In this document: positions 26,288 to 35,052 of the stretch, piece after piece | Layout: each line of letters opens with the position of its first letter | Position numbering within the stretch: the first letter of the stretch is position 1 | Source: JAGWAJ01 sp965215155 | Lineage (GTDB): Bacteria; Acidobacteriota; Vicinamibacteria; Vicinamibacterales; UBA8438 | NCBI GenBank assembly: GCA_965215155.1 | Contig: CBDCCY010000004.1 | Coordinates: 3,658,001 to 3,722,000 of the forward strand | Reading direction: 5' to 3' | DNA: 64,000 nucleotides | Notes under the pieces: generated by a model | Told to the model about the DNA's origin: nothing | What the model saw: the letters and a program-made list of their open reading frames with translations, nothing else | Database searches by the model: none | Position numbers and translations under genes: made by a program

Positions 26288-27004
26288 TCAGGCGGAGACG
26301 AGCGAGCCGACCGGCTCGCCGCAGACCGCCCGCCGGATGTTCCCCGCCGTACGCAAGTTGAAGACGACGATCGGCATCGCGTTGTCCATGCAGAGCGAGA
26401 TGGCCGTCGCGTCCATTACCTTCAGCCCCTGCTCGATGACCTGCAGGTGCGTGAGCCGATCGAACCGCGTTGCGGCAGGATCGGTGAGCGGGTCCGAGGT
26501 GAACACCCCGTCGACCTTCGTTCCCTTGAGGATGATGTCGGCCCGGATCTCCATCGCGCGGAGGGCCGCCGCCGTATCGGTCGTGAAGTACGGATTCCCC
26601 GTTCCCGCGGCGAACAGCACGATCCGTCCCTTGTCGAGATGCCGCAACGCGCGCCGGCGAATGAACGGCTCGGCCACCTCACGCATCTCGATGGCGGTCA
26701 CCACGCGCGTGGTCGCGCCGTGCCGTTCGAGCGCGTCCGACAACGCGAGCGCGTTCATCACCGTGGCGAGCATGCCCATGTAGTCGGCGGTGGCCCGGTC
26801 CATTCCGCGCGCGCTGGCGGCGACCCCGCGAAAGATGTTGCCGCCGCCGATCACCACCGCGACCTCCACGCCCAGAGCCCGGACGTCGGCGATCTCGCAC
26901 GCAAGCTGATCGGCGACCCCGGAGTCGATCCCGGAGGTCTGGGAGCCGATCAGCGCTTCGCCTGACAGCTTGAGCAGGACGCGCCGATAGGCGGGCGCAG
27001 GCAT
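26288..27004 (-). CDS. pyrH: UMP kinase PyrH
   Basis: 238 residues, amino-acid-kinase fold; phosphorylates UMP to UDP. Starts YRRVLLKLSGEAL, with GGGNIFRG, MDRATADYMGMLATVMNALAL and the C-terminal MDNAMPIVVFNL, all bacterial PyrH hallmarks. ATG at 27004. A TATAAT lies only ten bases upstream of the start (27020-27015), so part of its expression could come from a nearly leaderless transcript. Between tsf and this gene lies a short copy of the palindromic repeat. Confidence 0.97.
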   Translation of the reverse strand: MPAPAYRRVLLKLSGEALIGSQTSGIDSGVADQLACEIADVRALGVEVAVVIGGGNIFRGVAASARGMDRATADYMGMLATVMNALALSDALERHGATTRVVTAIEMREVAEPFIRRRALRHLDKGRIVLFAAGTGNPYFTTDTAAALRAMEIRADIILKGTKVDGVFTSDPLTDPAATRFDRLTHLQVIEQGLKVMDATAISLCMDNAMPIVVFNLRTAGNIRRAVCGEPVGSLVSA

Positions 27005-27014
27005 GGCCGCCCGG

Positions 27015-27020
27015 ATTATA
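27015..27020 (-). promoter_or_regulatory. TATAAT directly upstream of pyrH
   Basis: Perfect -10 hexamer ending ten bases before the pyrH ATG. Transcription from it would give an almost leaderless message. No good -35 is visible at 16-18 bases. Confidence 0.35.
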
Positions 27021-27063
27021 GCGCAGCGATCCTGGCGTCCGGTCGATGGGGAAGGGGGGCGAG

Positions 27064-27101
27064 CCTAGAGGAGTCCGCACCGTTTCACGGCGCAGATTCC
27101 C
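27064..27101. repeat. Palindromic repeat family, short copy 4
   Basis: GGAGTCCGCAC and CGGCGCAGATTCCCC are the two arms of the repeat with a shortened centre; the small hairpin is absent. Lies between the tsf stop and pyrH, directly after the tsf stop codon on the minus strand. Confidence 0.5.
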
Positions 27102-27704
27102 CTACTCGCCGCGCTCGCCGACCTTGAAGCGGGCGAACCGCGCGATGGTGATGTTCTCACCGAGTTTGGCGATGGCGGCCTTCACCATGGCGCCGATCGT
27201 CGTCTTCGGGTCCCGGATCGAGGGCTGGTCCAGCAGCACTACCTGCTCGTAGTAGCTGTTCAGCTTGCCTTCGACGATCTTGTCGATCACCTGTGGCGGC
27301 TTGTTCGACCCTTCGAACTGCTGGCGGTAGATGGCCTGCTCGCGCTCCCGGTCCGCAGCCGGCACCTCCTCGCGCGTGACGCAGGCCGGGCTGGCCGCGG
27401 CGATGTGCATCGCGATCTCTCGCACCAGGACCCGAAAGTCCTCCGTGCGCGCAACGAAGTCCGACTCGCAGTTGACTTCGACGAGGACGCCGACCTGTCC
27501 TCCCTGGTGGATGTAGTGGCCGACGAGCCCCTGCGAGGTCGTTCGTCCGGCGCGACGACCGGCCTTGGCCAGACCGCGCGTACGGAGGAGCGTGACGGCC
27601 TGGTCCACGTCGCCGCCGGCGTCCGTCAGGGCCGCCTTGCACTCCATGAAGCCCGCGCCGGTCTTGTCGCGGAGCGCCTTTACCTCGGTTGCGCTGATTG
27701 CCAT
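27102..27704 (-). CDS. tsf: Elongation factor Ts, short form
   Basis: 200 residues, against ~280 in E. coli; similar to the short type of Thermus. UBA-like N-terminus (VKALRDKTGAGFMECKAAL) and the core ESDFVARTEDF motif that contacts EF-Tu. It recharges EF-Tu with GTP. Starts with ATG at 27704, 92 bases after rpsB, with repeat copy 5 in the gap. Confidence 0.96.
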   Translation of the reverse strand: MAISATEVKALRDKTGAGFMECKAALTDAGGDVDQAVTLLRTRGLAKAGRRAGRTTSQGLVGHYIHQGGQVGVLVEVNCESDFVARTEDFRVLVREIAMHIAAASPACVTREEVPAADREREQAIYRQQFEGSNKPPQVIDKIVEGKLNSYYEQVVLLDQPSIRDPKTTIGAMVKAAIAKLGENITIARFARFKVGERGE

Positions 27705-27765
27705 CTGCGAATCTCCGGGCGTGCCGGCGGCTTGGCCGCCGGGGGGTAGTCTCGACCGACCCTAC

Positions 27766-27798
27766 ACGAGTCCACGCCGTGCTGCGGCGCAGACTCCT
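27766..27798. repeat. Palindromic repeat family, short copy 5
   Basis: CGAGTCCACG and GCGGCGCAGACTCC form the arms; the second is identical to the distal arm of copy 2. It overlaps the rpsB stop codon region (stop at 27797-27799) and lacks the small hairpin. Confidence 0.55.
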
Positions 27799-28588
27799 AT
27801 GCCGACGCGGGGGCCGGCTGCGCCGGCGCCGGGACCGGTTGCGAGCCGGACGCCACGCTCGCCCCGGAACCGCCGTCGCGGTCGGATGTCGACTGGGAGG
27901 CTTCCTGGTGCCGGCGACCGGCAATGACGGCATCGGCGATGCGCGTGACGAACAGGCGAATCGACCGCAGTGCGTCGTCGTTGGCCGGAATGACGTAGTC
28001 GACGTCGTCGGGATCGCAGTTGGTGTCGACGAGTCCGATAACCGGGATCTTCAGCTTGCGGGCCTCGTCGACCGCGATCTTCTCGCGCCGCGTATCGACC
28101 ACGAAGACCGCGTCGGGCAGGCGCGACATCTGCCGGATGCCGTCGAGGTTCTTCTGCAGCTTCCGCTTGTCCTTCTCTACGCGGGCGATTTCCTTCTTCG
28201 AAAGCGTGTCGTAGCGCCCGTCCTCGGCCATCGCCTCGAGTTCGCGCAGACGGCCGATGCTCCGCTGGATCGTGGTGAAGTTCGTCAGCAGACCGCCCAG
28301 CCAGCGCTGGTTCACGAAGTACATGCCGCACCGCTGGGCCTCGGTGACGATGACGTCCTGCGCCTGGCGTTTCGTTCCCACGAACAGTATCGCCCGGCTC
28401 TCCGCCGCCAGACGGCCGACGAAATCCTCGGCCCGGCGGAACAGCTTCGCCGTCTTCCCGAGGTCGATGATGTAGATGCCGTTACGCTCCCCGAAGATGA
28501 ACTGCTTCATCTTCGGGTTCCAGCGCTTCGTCTGGTGACCGAAGTGCACGCCGGCCTCCAGCAGTTCCTGCATCGTCAACGGCGTCAA
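27797..28588 (-). CDS. rpsB: 30S ribosomal protein S2
   Basis: 263 residues. LTMQELLEAGVHFGHQTKRWNPKM is cut here to its key GVHFGHQTKRWNPKM core; also FVGTKRQAQDVI, YFVNQRWLGGLLTNF and PVIGLVDTNCDPD, all S2 signatures. C-terminal ~35 residues are Ser/Pro/Ala rich and probably disordered. Followed by tsf, the standard partner. Confidence 0.98.
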   Translation of the reverse strand: MTPLTMQELLEAGVHFGHQTKRWNPKMKQFIFGERNGIYIIDLGKTAKLFRRAEDFVGRLAAESRAILFVGTKRQAQDVIVTEAQRCGMYFVNQRWLGGLLTNFTTIQRSIGRLRELEAMAEDGRYDTLSKKEIARVEKDKRKLQKNLDGIRQMSRLPDAVFVVDTRREKIAVDEARKLKIPVIGLVDTNCDPDDVDYVIPANDDALRSIRLFVTRIADAVIAGRRHQEASQSTSDRDGGSGASVASGSQPVPAPAQPAPASA

Positions 28589-28603
28589 GCTGCCTCCATA
28601 TCC

Positions 28604-28993
28604 TTACCGCTTGCTGAACTGGAAACGCTTGCGCGCGCCCGCCAGCCCGTACTTCTTCCGCTCCTTCACGCGCGGATCCCGCGTGAGCAGACCCGCCTTC
28701 TTCAGCGGCAGGCGCGATTCCGGGTCGGCCTTGACGAGCGCCCGGGCGATCCCGAGCCGAAGGGCGCCCGCCTGCCCCGACACCCCACCTCCGGAGGCCG
28801 TGGCGAGGATGTCGAACTTCTCGGTCGATTCGGTCACGACGAGCGGATCCTTGATCCGCGTGCGCAGCGATTCGGTCGGGAAGTGCTTCTCGAGCGCGAC
28901 GTCGTTGATGGTGATCGCACCGTTCCCCGGCCGGAGGAAGACGCGAACGGTTGACGTCTTGCGCCGCCCGGTGCCGTAGTGTTCCAGCGCCAC
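28604..28993 (-). CDS. rpsI: 30S ribosomal protein S9
   Basis: 129 residues from GTG 28993, giving MALEHYGTGRRKTS, the normal S9 beginning, with GAGG nine bases upstream. A TTG two codons earlier (28999) overlaps the rplM stop but sits too close to the ribosome-binding site. Core: VSGQAGALRLGIARALV and the conserved tail RKKYGLAGARKRFQFSKR, whose Lys/Arg end reaches the ribosomal P site. Confidence 0.97.
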   Translation of the reverse strand: MALEHYGTGRRKTSTVRVFLRPGNGAITINDVALEKHFPTESLRTRIKDPLVVTESTEKFDILATASGGGVSGQAGALRLGIARALVKADPESRLPLKKAGLLTRDPRVKERKKYGLAGARKRFQFSKR

Positions 28994-28995
28994 GG

Positions 28996-29433
28996 TCAAC
29001 CTACCTCGTACGGCGCGGGCTTCTGCGCCGCGTGCGGATGCTCGGGACCCGCATAGACCTTGAGCTTGCGGTACATCGCCTTGCCGAGCTTCGTCTTCGG
29101 CAGCATTCCCCGCACGGCCTGCTCGACCATGCGCTCCGGACGCCGTTGGCGCACGGTGACCGCCCGCTCCTCGCGGAGGCCGCCCTGGTAGCCGCTGTGC
29201 CGCCGGTAGAGCTTGCGCCCTTCCTTGTCGCCCGTGAGCCGCACGCTTCCCGCGTTGACGACGATCACGTGATCGCCCGTGTCCAAGAACGGCGTATAGC
29301 GCGGGTGGTGCTTGCCTTGCAAGAGACGTGCGGCGACCGTGGCCACCCGTCCGAGCACCTTCGCATCTGCGTCGATGACATGCCAGGAGCGCTCGGTATC
29401 TCGCTGGCTCGGGACGAACGTTCGTGCAGTCAT
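28996..29433 (-). CDS. rplM: 50S ribosomal protein L13
   Basis: 145 residues. W-H-V-I-D-A near the start, GDHVIVVNAGSVRLTGDK, YRRHSGYQGGL and AVRGMLPKTKLGKAMYRKLKVYAG are family signatures. First gene of the cluster, with a sigma70-like promoter 55-83 bases upstream of the ATG at 29433. Confidence 0.97.
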   Translation of the reverse strand: MTARTFVPSQRDTERSWHVIDADAKVLGRVATVAARLLQGKHHPRYTPFLDTGDHVIVVNAGSVRLTGDKEGRKLYRRHSGYQGGLREERAVTVRQRRPERMVEQAVRGMLPKTKLGKAMYRKLKVYAGPEHPHAAQKPAPYEVG

Positions 29434-29487
29434 GAACGGACTCGGTGGCAGGTCTGTGAACTCCCCGGCGACCGCCCCAAGAGGGAG

Positions 29488-29516
29488 AGCTTACGGAGCA
29501 TTGGCCGGGGTGTCAA
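29488..29516 (-). promoter_or_regulatory. Sigma70-type promoter of the rplM operon
   Basis: On the minus strand TTGACA (29516-29511), exactly 17 bases, then TAAGCT (29493-29488). Places the start of transcription about 48 bases before the rplM ATG. The perfect -35 with ideal spacing is the strongest promoter match in the window. Confidence 0.7.
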
Positions 29517-29618
29517 GACGCGGCGGGCCGGCGGGCCGGGAGCGGGGCTCCGCGCGCAGGGTCCGTACGGTGGAAGACCGTCGCCGTAGGGAAACGGGAG
29601 TGCACATCCAAGTCACGC

Positions 29619-30665
29619 ATGAGCGCGCTGTTCGCCCGGCGCTCGTCGGCGCTCGTCGGCCTCGACATCGGCTCGAGCGCGGTCAAGGCCGTGGAGCTCG
29701 AGGCGACTCGCACCGGGTTCCGAGTCGTCGCCGCCGGTTCCGCTCCAGTACCGCGCGGGGCCGTCGTGGACGGCGTCATCGTGAACGGCGAGGCGGTGTC
29801 GGACGCGATCCGCAGCGTGGTCGAAGGGCATCGCATTCGCGCCAGAGCCGTCGCCGCGTCCCTGGCGGGCAGCGCCGTCCTCGTGCGGAGCATCACGGTG
29901 CCGCGGATGAGCGACAGCGAGCTCGACGAGTCCATCTACTGGGAGATCGATCAGTACGTTCCGTTCGACATCGGAGACGTCACTCTCGACTACCAGGTGC
30001 TCGACCGCGAAGCGGACGGCGCCGGTCGCGACTCGATGGACGTGTTGCTCGTCGTCGCCAGGAAGGACCGCGTCGCCGATTGCGCGAGCGTCGTCGAGCG
30101 TGCGGGGCTGGCGCCCGCGGTGATCGACGTCGACGCGTTGGCGCTGCACAACGCGTACGAAGCGAGCTACGGAGCCGGCCGCCACGCGGTCGTGCTCGTC
30201 CACGCGGGAGCGAGCACGGTCACCACCGGCGTCGTGCGAGCCGGACGGCTCGAGCGCACGCGGGATGTCTCGCTGGCACGCTACCTGCACCCAGCGCCGG
30301 GTGAGGAGAGCGGGCTGCTCGGCGATGCGTCCGTGGAGGAGGCCGGCCGCGAGCGACCGGCCGCTGCGGACCACGAGGGGGCGGCGGAACTGGCAGCGAT
30401 CGAGGTCGAGAGAACCATGGAAGACTGCCTCGCAGACGAGGGCGCGGACCCGTTCGAGCAAATCGTAGTCAGCGGCGGGTGGGCGTGCGCGTCCGGGTTC
30501 GGGGAGGCGCTGGCGGACCGGGTCGGGATGCCGGTCGTGCGTTTCGATCCGTGTCGAGGGCTGGAGGTCACGTCGCGGGCGGCCGGCGGGGACCTGCTGG
30601 CCGGCGACGCCCCGGCCGCCGCCGTCGCCGTGGGCCTTGCCCTGCGCCGGAGGGACGATCGTTGA
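29619..30665 (+). CDS. pilM: Type IV pilus assembly protein PilM
   Basis: 348 residues, actin/FtsA-like ATPase fold at the cytoplasmic membrane. LVGLDIGSSAVKAVEL (phosphate-1 loop), PVPRGAVVDGVIVN, SITVPRMSDSELDESIYWEIDQYVPFD in its typical place, and VVLVHAGASTVTTGVV (phosphate-2). PilM binds the N-terminal tail of PilN. First of pilMNOPQ; ends overlapping pilN. Confidence 0.93.
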   Translation: MSALFARRSSALVGLDIGSSAVKAVELEATRTGFRVVAAGSAPVPRGAVVDGVIVNGEAVSDAIRSVVEGHRIRARAVAASLAGSAVLVRSITVPRMSDSELDESIYWEIDQYVPFDIGDVTLDYQVLDREADGAGRDSMDVLLVVARKDRVADCASVVERAGLAPAVIDVDALALHNAYEASYGAGRHAVVLVHAGASTVTTGVVRAGRLERTRDVSLARYLHPAPGEESGLLGDASVEEAGRERPAAADHEGAAELAAIEVERTMEDCLADEGADPFEQIVVSGGWACASGFGEALADRVGMPVVRFDPCRGLEVTSRAAGGDLLAGDAPAAAVAVGLALRRRDDR

Positions 30666-31246
30666 TTCGCATCAACCTGCTGACGGTGGAATCGCAGCGG
30701 ACCCGCGGGCGGGCTCGGATTCGGCGGCGGATGGTCGCCGGCTGCAGTGCCCTGGCCGTGCTGACCGGCTCGGTCGTCGGCGTTCGCGTCTGCGCGCTCC
30801 GGCAAGAGCGATCCGGCCTCGCGTCCGCCCTGGCATTCGCGGATGGGGAGATGGAACGGCTCGCGCCACTGCTGGAGCGCGTCGGAGACCGCGAGGCCGA
30901 GCTCCTGCGACTGGCGGAGCGCGTGGCGTGGCTGGACGCGCGCCGGCAGCGGCAGGACGGGCCGGTTCGGCTCCTCGACGAGGTCGGTCGGAGCCTGCCG
31001 GACGGGGCTTGGCTGACCGAGCTGCGCCAGGCCTCGGCGTCGGTCGTCATCCGCGGGCGGGCGGCGAGCCTGACCGTCCTGTCGGACTTCGTCGGCGGAC
31101 TTGAGCGATCCTCGTCGTTCGTCTCCCCGGTGGAGCTCGTCGACAGCCAGGTCGACGAGCAGGGAGGTGTCCGCGATCCGATTCGCTTCGAGCTGCACGC
31201 CACCCTTCGCCACCCCGGCCCCGCGCGCGCGGCCGGAGGGCGCTGA
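30662..31246 (+). CDS. pilN: Type IV pilus assembly protein PilN
   Basis: 194 residues from TTG 30662, which overlaps the pilM stop (TTGA). The start is decided by the hallmark MIRINLL, the cytoplasmic peptide that docks in PilM. One membrane helix (about 25-45), a coiled coil, then a ferredoxin-like periplasmic domain (GAWLTELRQASASVVIRGRA). Confidence 0.9.
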   Translation: MIRINLLTVESQRTRGRARIRRRMVAGCSALAVLTGSVVGVRVCALRQERSGLASALAFADGEMERLAPLLERVGDREAELLRLAERVAWLDARRQRQDGPVRLLDEVGRSLPDGAWLTELRQASASVVIRGRAASLTVLSDFVGGLERSSSFVSPVELVDSQVDEQGGVRDPIRFELHATLRHPGPARAAGGR

Positions 31247-31257
31247 TCGCGAGAGGC

Positions 31258-31866
31258 ATGCGCATCGCTCTCGGCCGGTGGCCGCGGCTCGGGCAGGTCG
31301 GCGCCGTCGCCGCGGCATGCGTCGCCTGCCTGCTGGTCTTCGAGTGGTCGTGGGATCGGCCCGAGCGGGAGAGGCTTCTCGCGCTCCGTCGGGTGGTCGA
31401 GGAGAGGGAGACGGAGGTGGGGCGCGCCGAGCAGACGGCGCGGCGGCTGCCCGCGCTCGAGGCGGCGGTCGGCGATCTTGGCGCGCGCCTCACGCACCTG
31501 CGCGCCCGGCTTCCGGCCCGGCGGGACGCAGCCGCTCTCCTGCGCGGCCTGGAGAGCGCCGCGGCACGCTCCGGCCTCACCATGCGCGCCTTCGTTCCGC
31601 GGCCGGCGGTGGAGGGCGTCTGGTACTCCGAGTGGCCGATTCGCCTCGAGTTGACGGGGACATATCGGCGCCTGGGGCTCTTCTTCGAGCGCGTCCGGCG
31701 TTTCGATCGCATCATCAATCTGGAGGACATCGCGGTCCGGGCGCTCGAGACGCCGCGCCCCAACGAGACGATCGTTGCGGAGTGTACGGCTCTCACCTTC
31801 GTGGTGCACGAAGCGGCGAGAGACCCGGAGGCGATCGGCGCGGCCGCGGAGGGGCGCGAGCGGTGA
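31258..31866 (+). CDS. pilO: Type IV pilus assembly protein PilO
   Basis: 202 residues. One N-terminal membrane helix (GAVAAACVACLLVFEW), a coiled coil with many Glu/Arg (30-85), and a periplasmic domain with LLRGLESAAARSGL and IRLELTGTYRRLGLFFERV, the usual PilO pattern. Pairs with PilN in the inner-membrane alignment complex. Overlaps pilP by four bases. Confidence 0.88.
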   Translation: MRIALGRWPRLGQVGAVAAACVACLLVFEWSWDRPERERLLALRRVVEERETEVGRAEQTARRLPALEAAVGDLGARLTHLRARLPARRDAAALLRGLESAAARSGLTMRAFVPRPAVEGVWYSEWPIRLELTGTYRRLGLFFERVRRFDRIINLEDIAVRALETPRPNETIVAECTALTFVVHEAARDPEAIGAAAEGRER

Positions 31867-32357
31867 CGCGAGGCGCCCGTGTCGGCTGCGTGCGTTGCGT
31901 CGTGCCGGGGCTCGCGGCGGCCATCGCCTGGGGCGGCGCGGGGGTGCCTCACGCCGCGGGGAGGCTCCCGCAGGAGGGTCGGGCTCCGCGGGCCCAGGCC
32001 GCTGCGCCGCGCGGAGACGACGGCGCGGCCGGTCGCCGCGACCCCTTTCTGCCCGCACCGGAGCGGACGGCCGAGCCGGCGATCGCGGCGGCGGAACGGT
32101 CGCGGGGCTTGGCGGGGCTGCGGGTCGGCGAGGTGAACGTCGTCGGCATCGTGGCGACGGCGGACGGACGCCTGGCGGTGCTCGAGGCGCCTGGCGGCCG
32201 AACTTACGTGACGCGGGCAAACGACCGCCTTGCGGACGGCCTCGTGCGCGAGGTGGCGCGGGACTCCGTCCTCTTTCTGTTGGCGCCGGCGGCCGGGCGA
32301 GAGGGCGCCGGGCGCGAGATGCGAAGGGGGCTCGGGGCCCGGTCCGACGGACCGTGA
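31863..32357 (+). CDS. pilP: Type IV pilus assembly protein PilP
   Basis: 164 residues from GTG 31863. Signal-like N-terminus (CVVPGLAAAIAWGGAGV), Pro/Ala-rich linker, the motif RRDPFLP, and the small beta domain GLAGLRVGEVNVVGIVATADG...VLEAPGGRTYVTRANDRLADG typical of PilP (shown in parts). Links PilNO to the secretin PilQ. A lipobox is not clear. Confidence 0.85.
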   Translation: MTRGARVGCVRCVVPGLAAAIAWGGAGVPHAAGRLPQEGRAPRAQAAAPRGDDGAAGRRDPFLPAPERTAEPAIAAAERSRGLAGLRVGEVNVVGIVATADGRLAVLEAPGGRTYVTRANDRLADGLVREVARDSVLFLLAPAAGREGAGREMRRGLGARSDGP

Positions 32358-32656
32358 CCATGGCTCGCCGCACGGGCTCCCGCCGGCCGGAGCAACCGGA
32401 GTTGTCGATCGGGCGAGGTGCGCGGCGGCCTGCGCCATGGGCGCTGCGGTTCCCGTCCGCGTCTTCTGCGTTGAATGCCGGGCAACCGGCGTTGTCGGTC
32501 CCGCGGATCCCGGGTCGGCCCCGCGGGTCGGCGGGCTCTCTCGAGCGACGGAACGACGCGGTGGCAGCGGGCGCGTCTCCTGGCGCGGTGCTTGCAACGG
32601 CGGCGACCATCGCGGGCCGCTTTGCGACCGGCGCCGAGGCGGTCGGGAACCGCCGG
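32358..32656 (+). other. pilP-pilQ gap, or N-terminal extension of PilQ
   Basis: An in-frame ATG at 32360 would add 99 residues before the PilQ signal peptide. Those codons have clearly more A/T third positions than pilQ itself, are low in complexity, and would push the signal sequence to residue ~115, so I read this stretch as untranslated. Confidence 0.5.
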
Positions 32657-34135
32657 ATGAGGAGGCACGGTCTGGCAAGGACGACAGCGGGCGCGGGACG
32701 GGGACTGCCGGCGCCCGCAGCGGTGCTGGCGGTGGCAGTGGCGGCGCTCGCCGCCCTGCCGCCGCGGCCGGCCGAAGCCGGACCGGCCCGCGGGGCACGG
32801 ACCGCCCCCCCCGGGGAGCCTGTTTCCGGACAGCCCGGCGTGGGCCTCGGGGAGCGCGAGTACGCCGGCAGCCCCGTGTCGATGGACTTCCAGAACGCCG
32901 AACTGCGCTCCGTGCTGCGGACGTTCGCCGAAGTCAGCGGTCTCAACGTCGTCATCGATCCGCAGGTCAGCGGCCGTGTCGAGGTGGCCCTCGCCGACGT
33001 CCCGTGGGATCAGGCGCTGGATGTCATCCTGCGCGCCAATCGCCTCGGCTACCAACTCGAGGGCTCCGTACTGCGCGTGGCGCTGCTGTCGACGCTTGCC
33101 GAGGAGGAGCGGCAGCGGCGCGCGCGGGCCGAGCAGCAGGCGCTGGAGGGGGAGCTGCGCGTGCTGGTGCGCTCGCTGAGCTACGGGCGCGCCGCCGATC
33201 TGGGTCGACTGGTGACGCAAGCGGCCCTTTCGCCGCGCGGGCAGGTTCAGATCGACGAACGTACGAACACGGTGATCGTCACGGACCTGGAAGACCGGAT
33301 CGACACGGTGCGGGAGCTGCTCGACACGCTCGACCGGGCGGAGCCGCAGGTGGAGATCCGAGCCCGCATCGTGCAGGCGCGCAAGAGCTACGCGCGGGAG
33401 CTCGGGATTCGTTGGGGCGTCACGGGCCGGGTCGCGCCGGAGATCGGCAACACGACGCCGCTCGTGTTCCCGAACCGCGGCGGAGTGACGGGCCGCGTCG
33501 GCGGAACGCAGGGCCCCCGCGCCGACGGCGCCGACGACCGGGCCCGCGGCGCCGAGGATGCGGGAACCGCCGTGAGCCTGGGCGCACTGGCCGCGACGTC
33601 GGCCCTCGGGCTCACGCTCGGCGCAGTCGACGGCTCTCTCAACCTCGACGTCGTACTGTCGGCGGCAGAGCACGAGGGCCACGTGGAAACGCTCTCGAGC
33701 CCGCGCGTCACGACGCAGAACAACGTCCAGGCCATGATCGTGCAGGGTGACCAGATCCCCATTCAGACGGTCGCCAACAACACCGTCACCGTGCAGTTCA
33801 AGGACGCGGCGCTGCGGCTCGCGGTCACTCCGCGGATCACGGCGGCCGACACGGTCGTCCTGCAGCTCGAGATCGACAACGACTTCGTCAACTACAGCGA
33901 GTCGGTGAACGGTGTCCCGCCCGTCGTGACGCAGCGCGCGGTGACGACGGTCCAGGTTGCCGACGGCGACACGACGGTCATCGGCGGCATCTATCAGCGG
34001 GGCCGTCAGCGGCAGACGGCGGGGGTGCCGGGACTCAGCCGCATTCCGTGGCTCGGGCGGTTGTTCCGGCGCCGCGCGCGGTCGGAGAGCACGGACGAGC
34101 TGATGATCTTCCTGACGCCCCGCATCGTCCGGTGA
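32657..34135 (+). CDS. pilQ: Type IV pilus secretin PilQ
   Basis: 492 residues from ATG 32657, chosen because it puts a signal peptide (APAAVLAVAVAALAALPP) at the N-terminus. No AMIN domains; an STN-type domain (SMDFQNAELRSVLRTFAEVSGLN, core VSMDFQNAEL), an N1 domain (VLVRSLSYGRAADLG) and the secretin barrel (VETLSSPRVTTQNN, VPGLSRIPWLGRLFRRR, TDELMIFLTPRIV). Forms the outer-membrane pore for the pilus. Shorter than proteobacterial PilQ because the AMIN repeats are missing. Confidence 0.9.
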   Translation: MRRHGLARTTAGAGRGLPAPAAVLAVAVAALAALPPRPAEAGPARGARTAPPGEPVSGQPGVGLGEREYAGSPVSMDFQNAELRSVLRTFAEVSGLNVVIDPQVSGRVEVALADVPWDQALDVILRANRLGYQLEGSVLRVALLSTLAEEERQRRARAEQQALEGELRVLVRSLSYGRAADLGRLVTQAALSPRGQVQIDERTNTVIVTDLEDRIDTVRELLDTLDRAEPQVEIRARIVQARKSYARELGIRWGVTGRVAPEIGNTTPLVFPNRGGVTGRVGGTQGPRADGADDRARGAEDAGTAVSLGALAATSALGLTLGAVDGSLNLDVVLSAAEHEGHVETLSSPRVTTQNNVQAMIVQGDQIPIQTVANNTVTVQFKDAALRLAVTPRITAADTVVLQLEIDNDFVNYSESVNGVPPVVTQRAVTTVQVADGDTTVIGGIYQRGRQRQTAGVPGLSRIPWLGRLFRRRARSESTDELMIFLTPRIVR

Positions 34136-34260
34136 CCGGTGATGCAACCGCTGCACCCACCCTCGCCCGGGCCGGTCTCCGACGCCGCGGCCAGCGGCGC
34201 GGCAGCCGGTCCGGCAGCCGGCGATGACATCGGCCTGGCGCGGCCGCGCAAGGAGGACCG

Positions 34261-34988
34261 GTGACGACGCGACGGCCGTTCGCAACGCACGCTGCCGGCA
34301 GGTGCGACCGGCGTCGGCGGCGGGGGAGAGCCGTGCGGGTGATGCTGGCCCTCGCGCTCGCGCCGGCAACCGGACCGGGCTGCATCGACCCCGCGGTGAC
34401 CGGCTCGCGTGCGAGCGCCGGCCTCATCATCGAGCGGATCGTCGCGGTTCCGGGAGGGCGGTCGGACCGGTCGCCTGCCACGTACCTGCAGTCCGACGTT
34501 TGCGTCCGGGACACGGCAGGCGGCCCGTGCCAGGTGTTCGACGACATCGGACAGGTGACGACGCGCCTGCACTTCAAGGATCCCGGCACCCCCGACAATC
34601 CGTCGTCCCCGACGACGGCCAACTTCGTCACGATCGACCGCTACCGTGTCCGCTATGTCCGCAGCGACGGCCGCGACCGGCCGGGCATCGACGTCCTCCG
34701 AAATGCCGGGCGGGGATTTCATCCCGCGGGGAGGGGCGGCCCCGCGTTCCCCACTCGTGGGAGGGCGCGATGACGGCGACGACGACGGCCGAGAGTCAGA
34801 CGGCCGCGTTCACCCTCGTGCGCGCGTCCGCCAAGCCGGAAGCTCCGCTGCGGGCACTGACCGGCGGCGGCGGAGCCCTGATCCTGAACGCGACGGCGGA
34901 GATCGACTTCTACGGCCACGACCAGACGGGCGCCGGCGTCACGGCGACGGGCCGCATCGGGGTGCACTTTGCCGACTGGGCGGACTGA
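34261..34988 (+). pseudogene. Hypothetical exported protein after pilQ, frame-interrupted
   Basis: GTG 34261 behind a perfect AAGGAGG. First frame: hydrophobic signal region ending P-G-C-I-D, then SAGLIIERIVAVPGG and FVTIDRYRVRYVRSDGRDRPGID, ending at 34773. The second frame, overlapping at about 34745-34988, reads VPHSWEGAM ... AAFTLVRASAKPEAPL ... LILNATAEIDFYGHDQTG and stops at 34988. Together they look like one ~200-residue protein whose middle (34696-34744) holds a G/C-rich insert with two hairpins (GCGGGGATTTCATCCCGC; CGCGGGG-8-CCCCGCG) that shifts the frame. Proteins of this look follow pilQ in other Acidobacteriota, to my recollection. Function unknown. Confidence 0.5.
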
Positions 34989-35052
34989 GCCGGCGGGCGC
35001 CCGGAGCCGGGACGCCCGGCCCCGGGCCGCGGCACGGGGGGACGAGGCCCGT

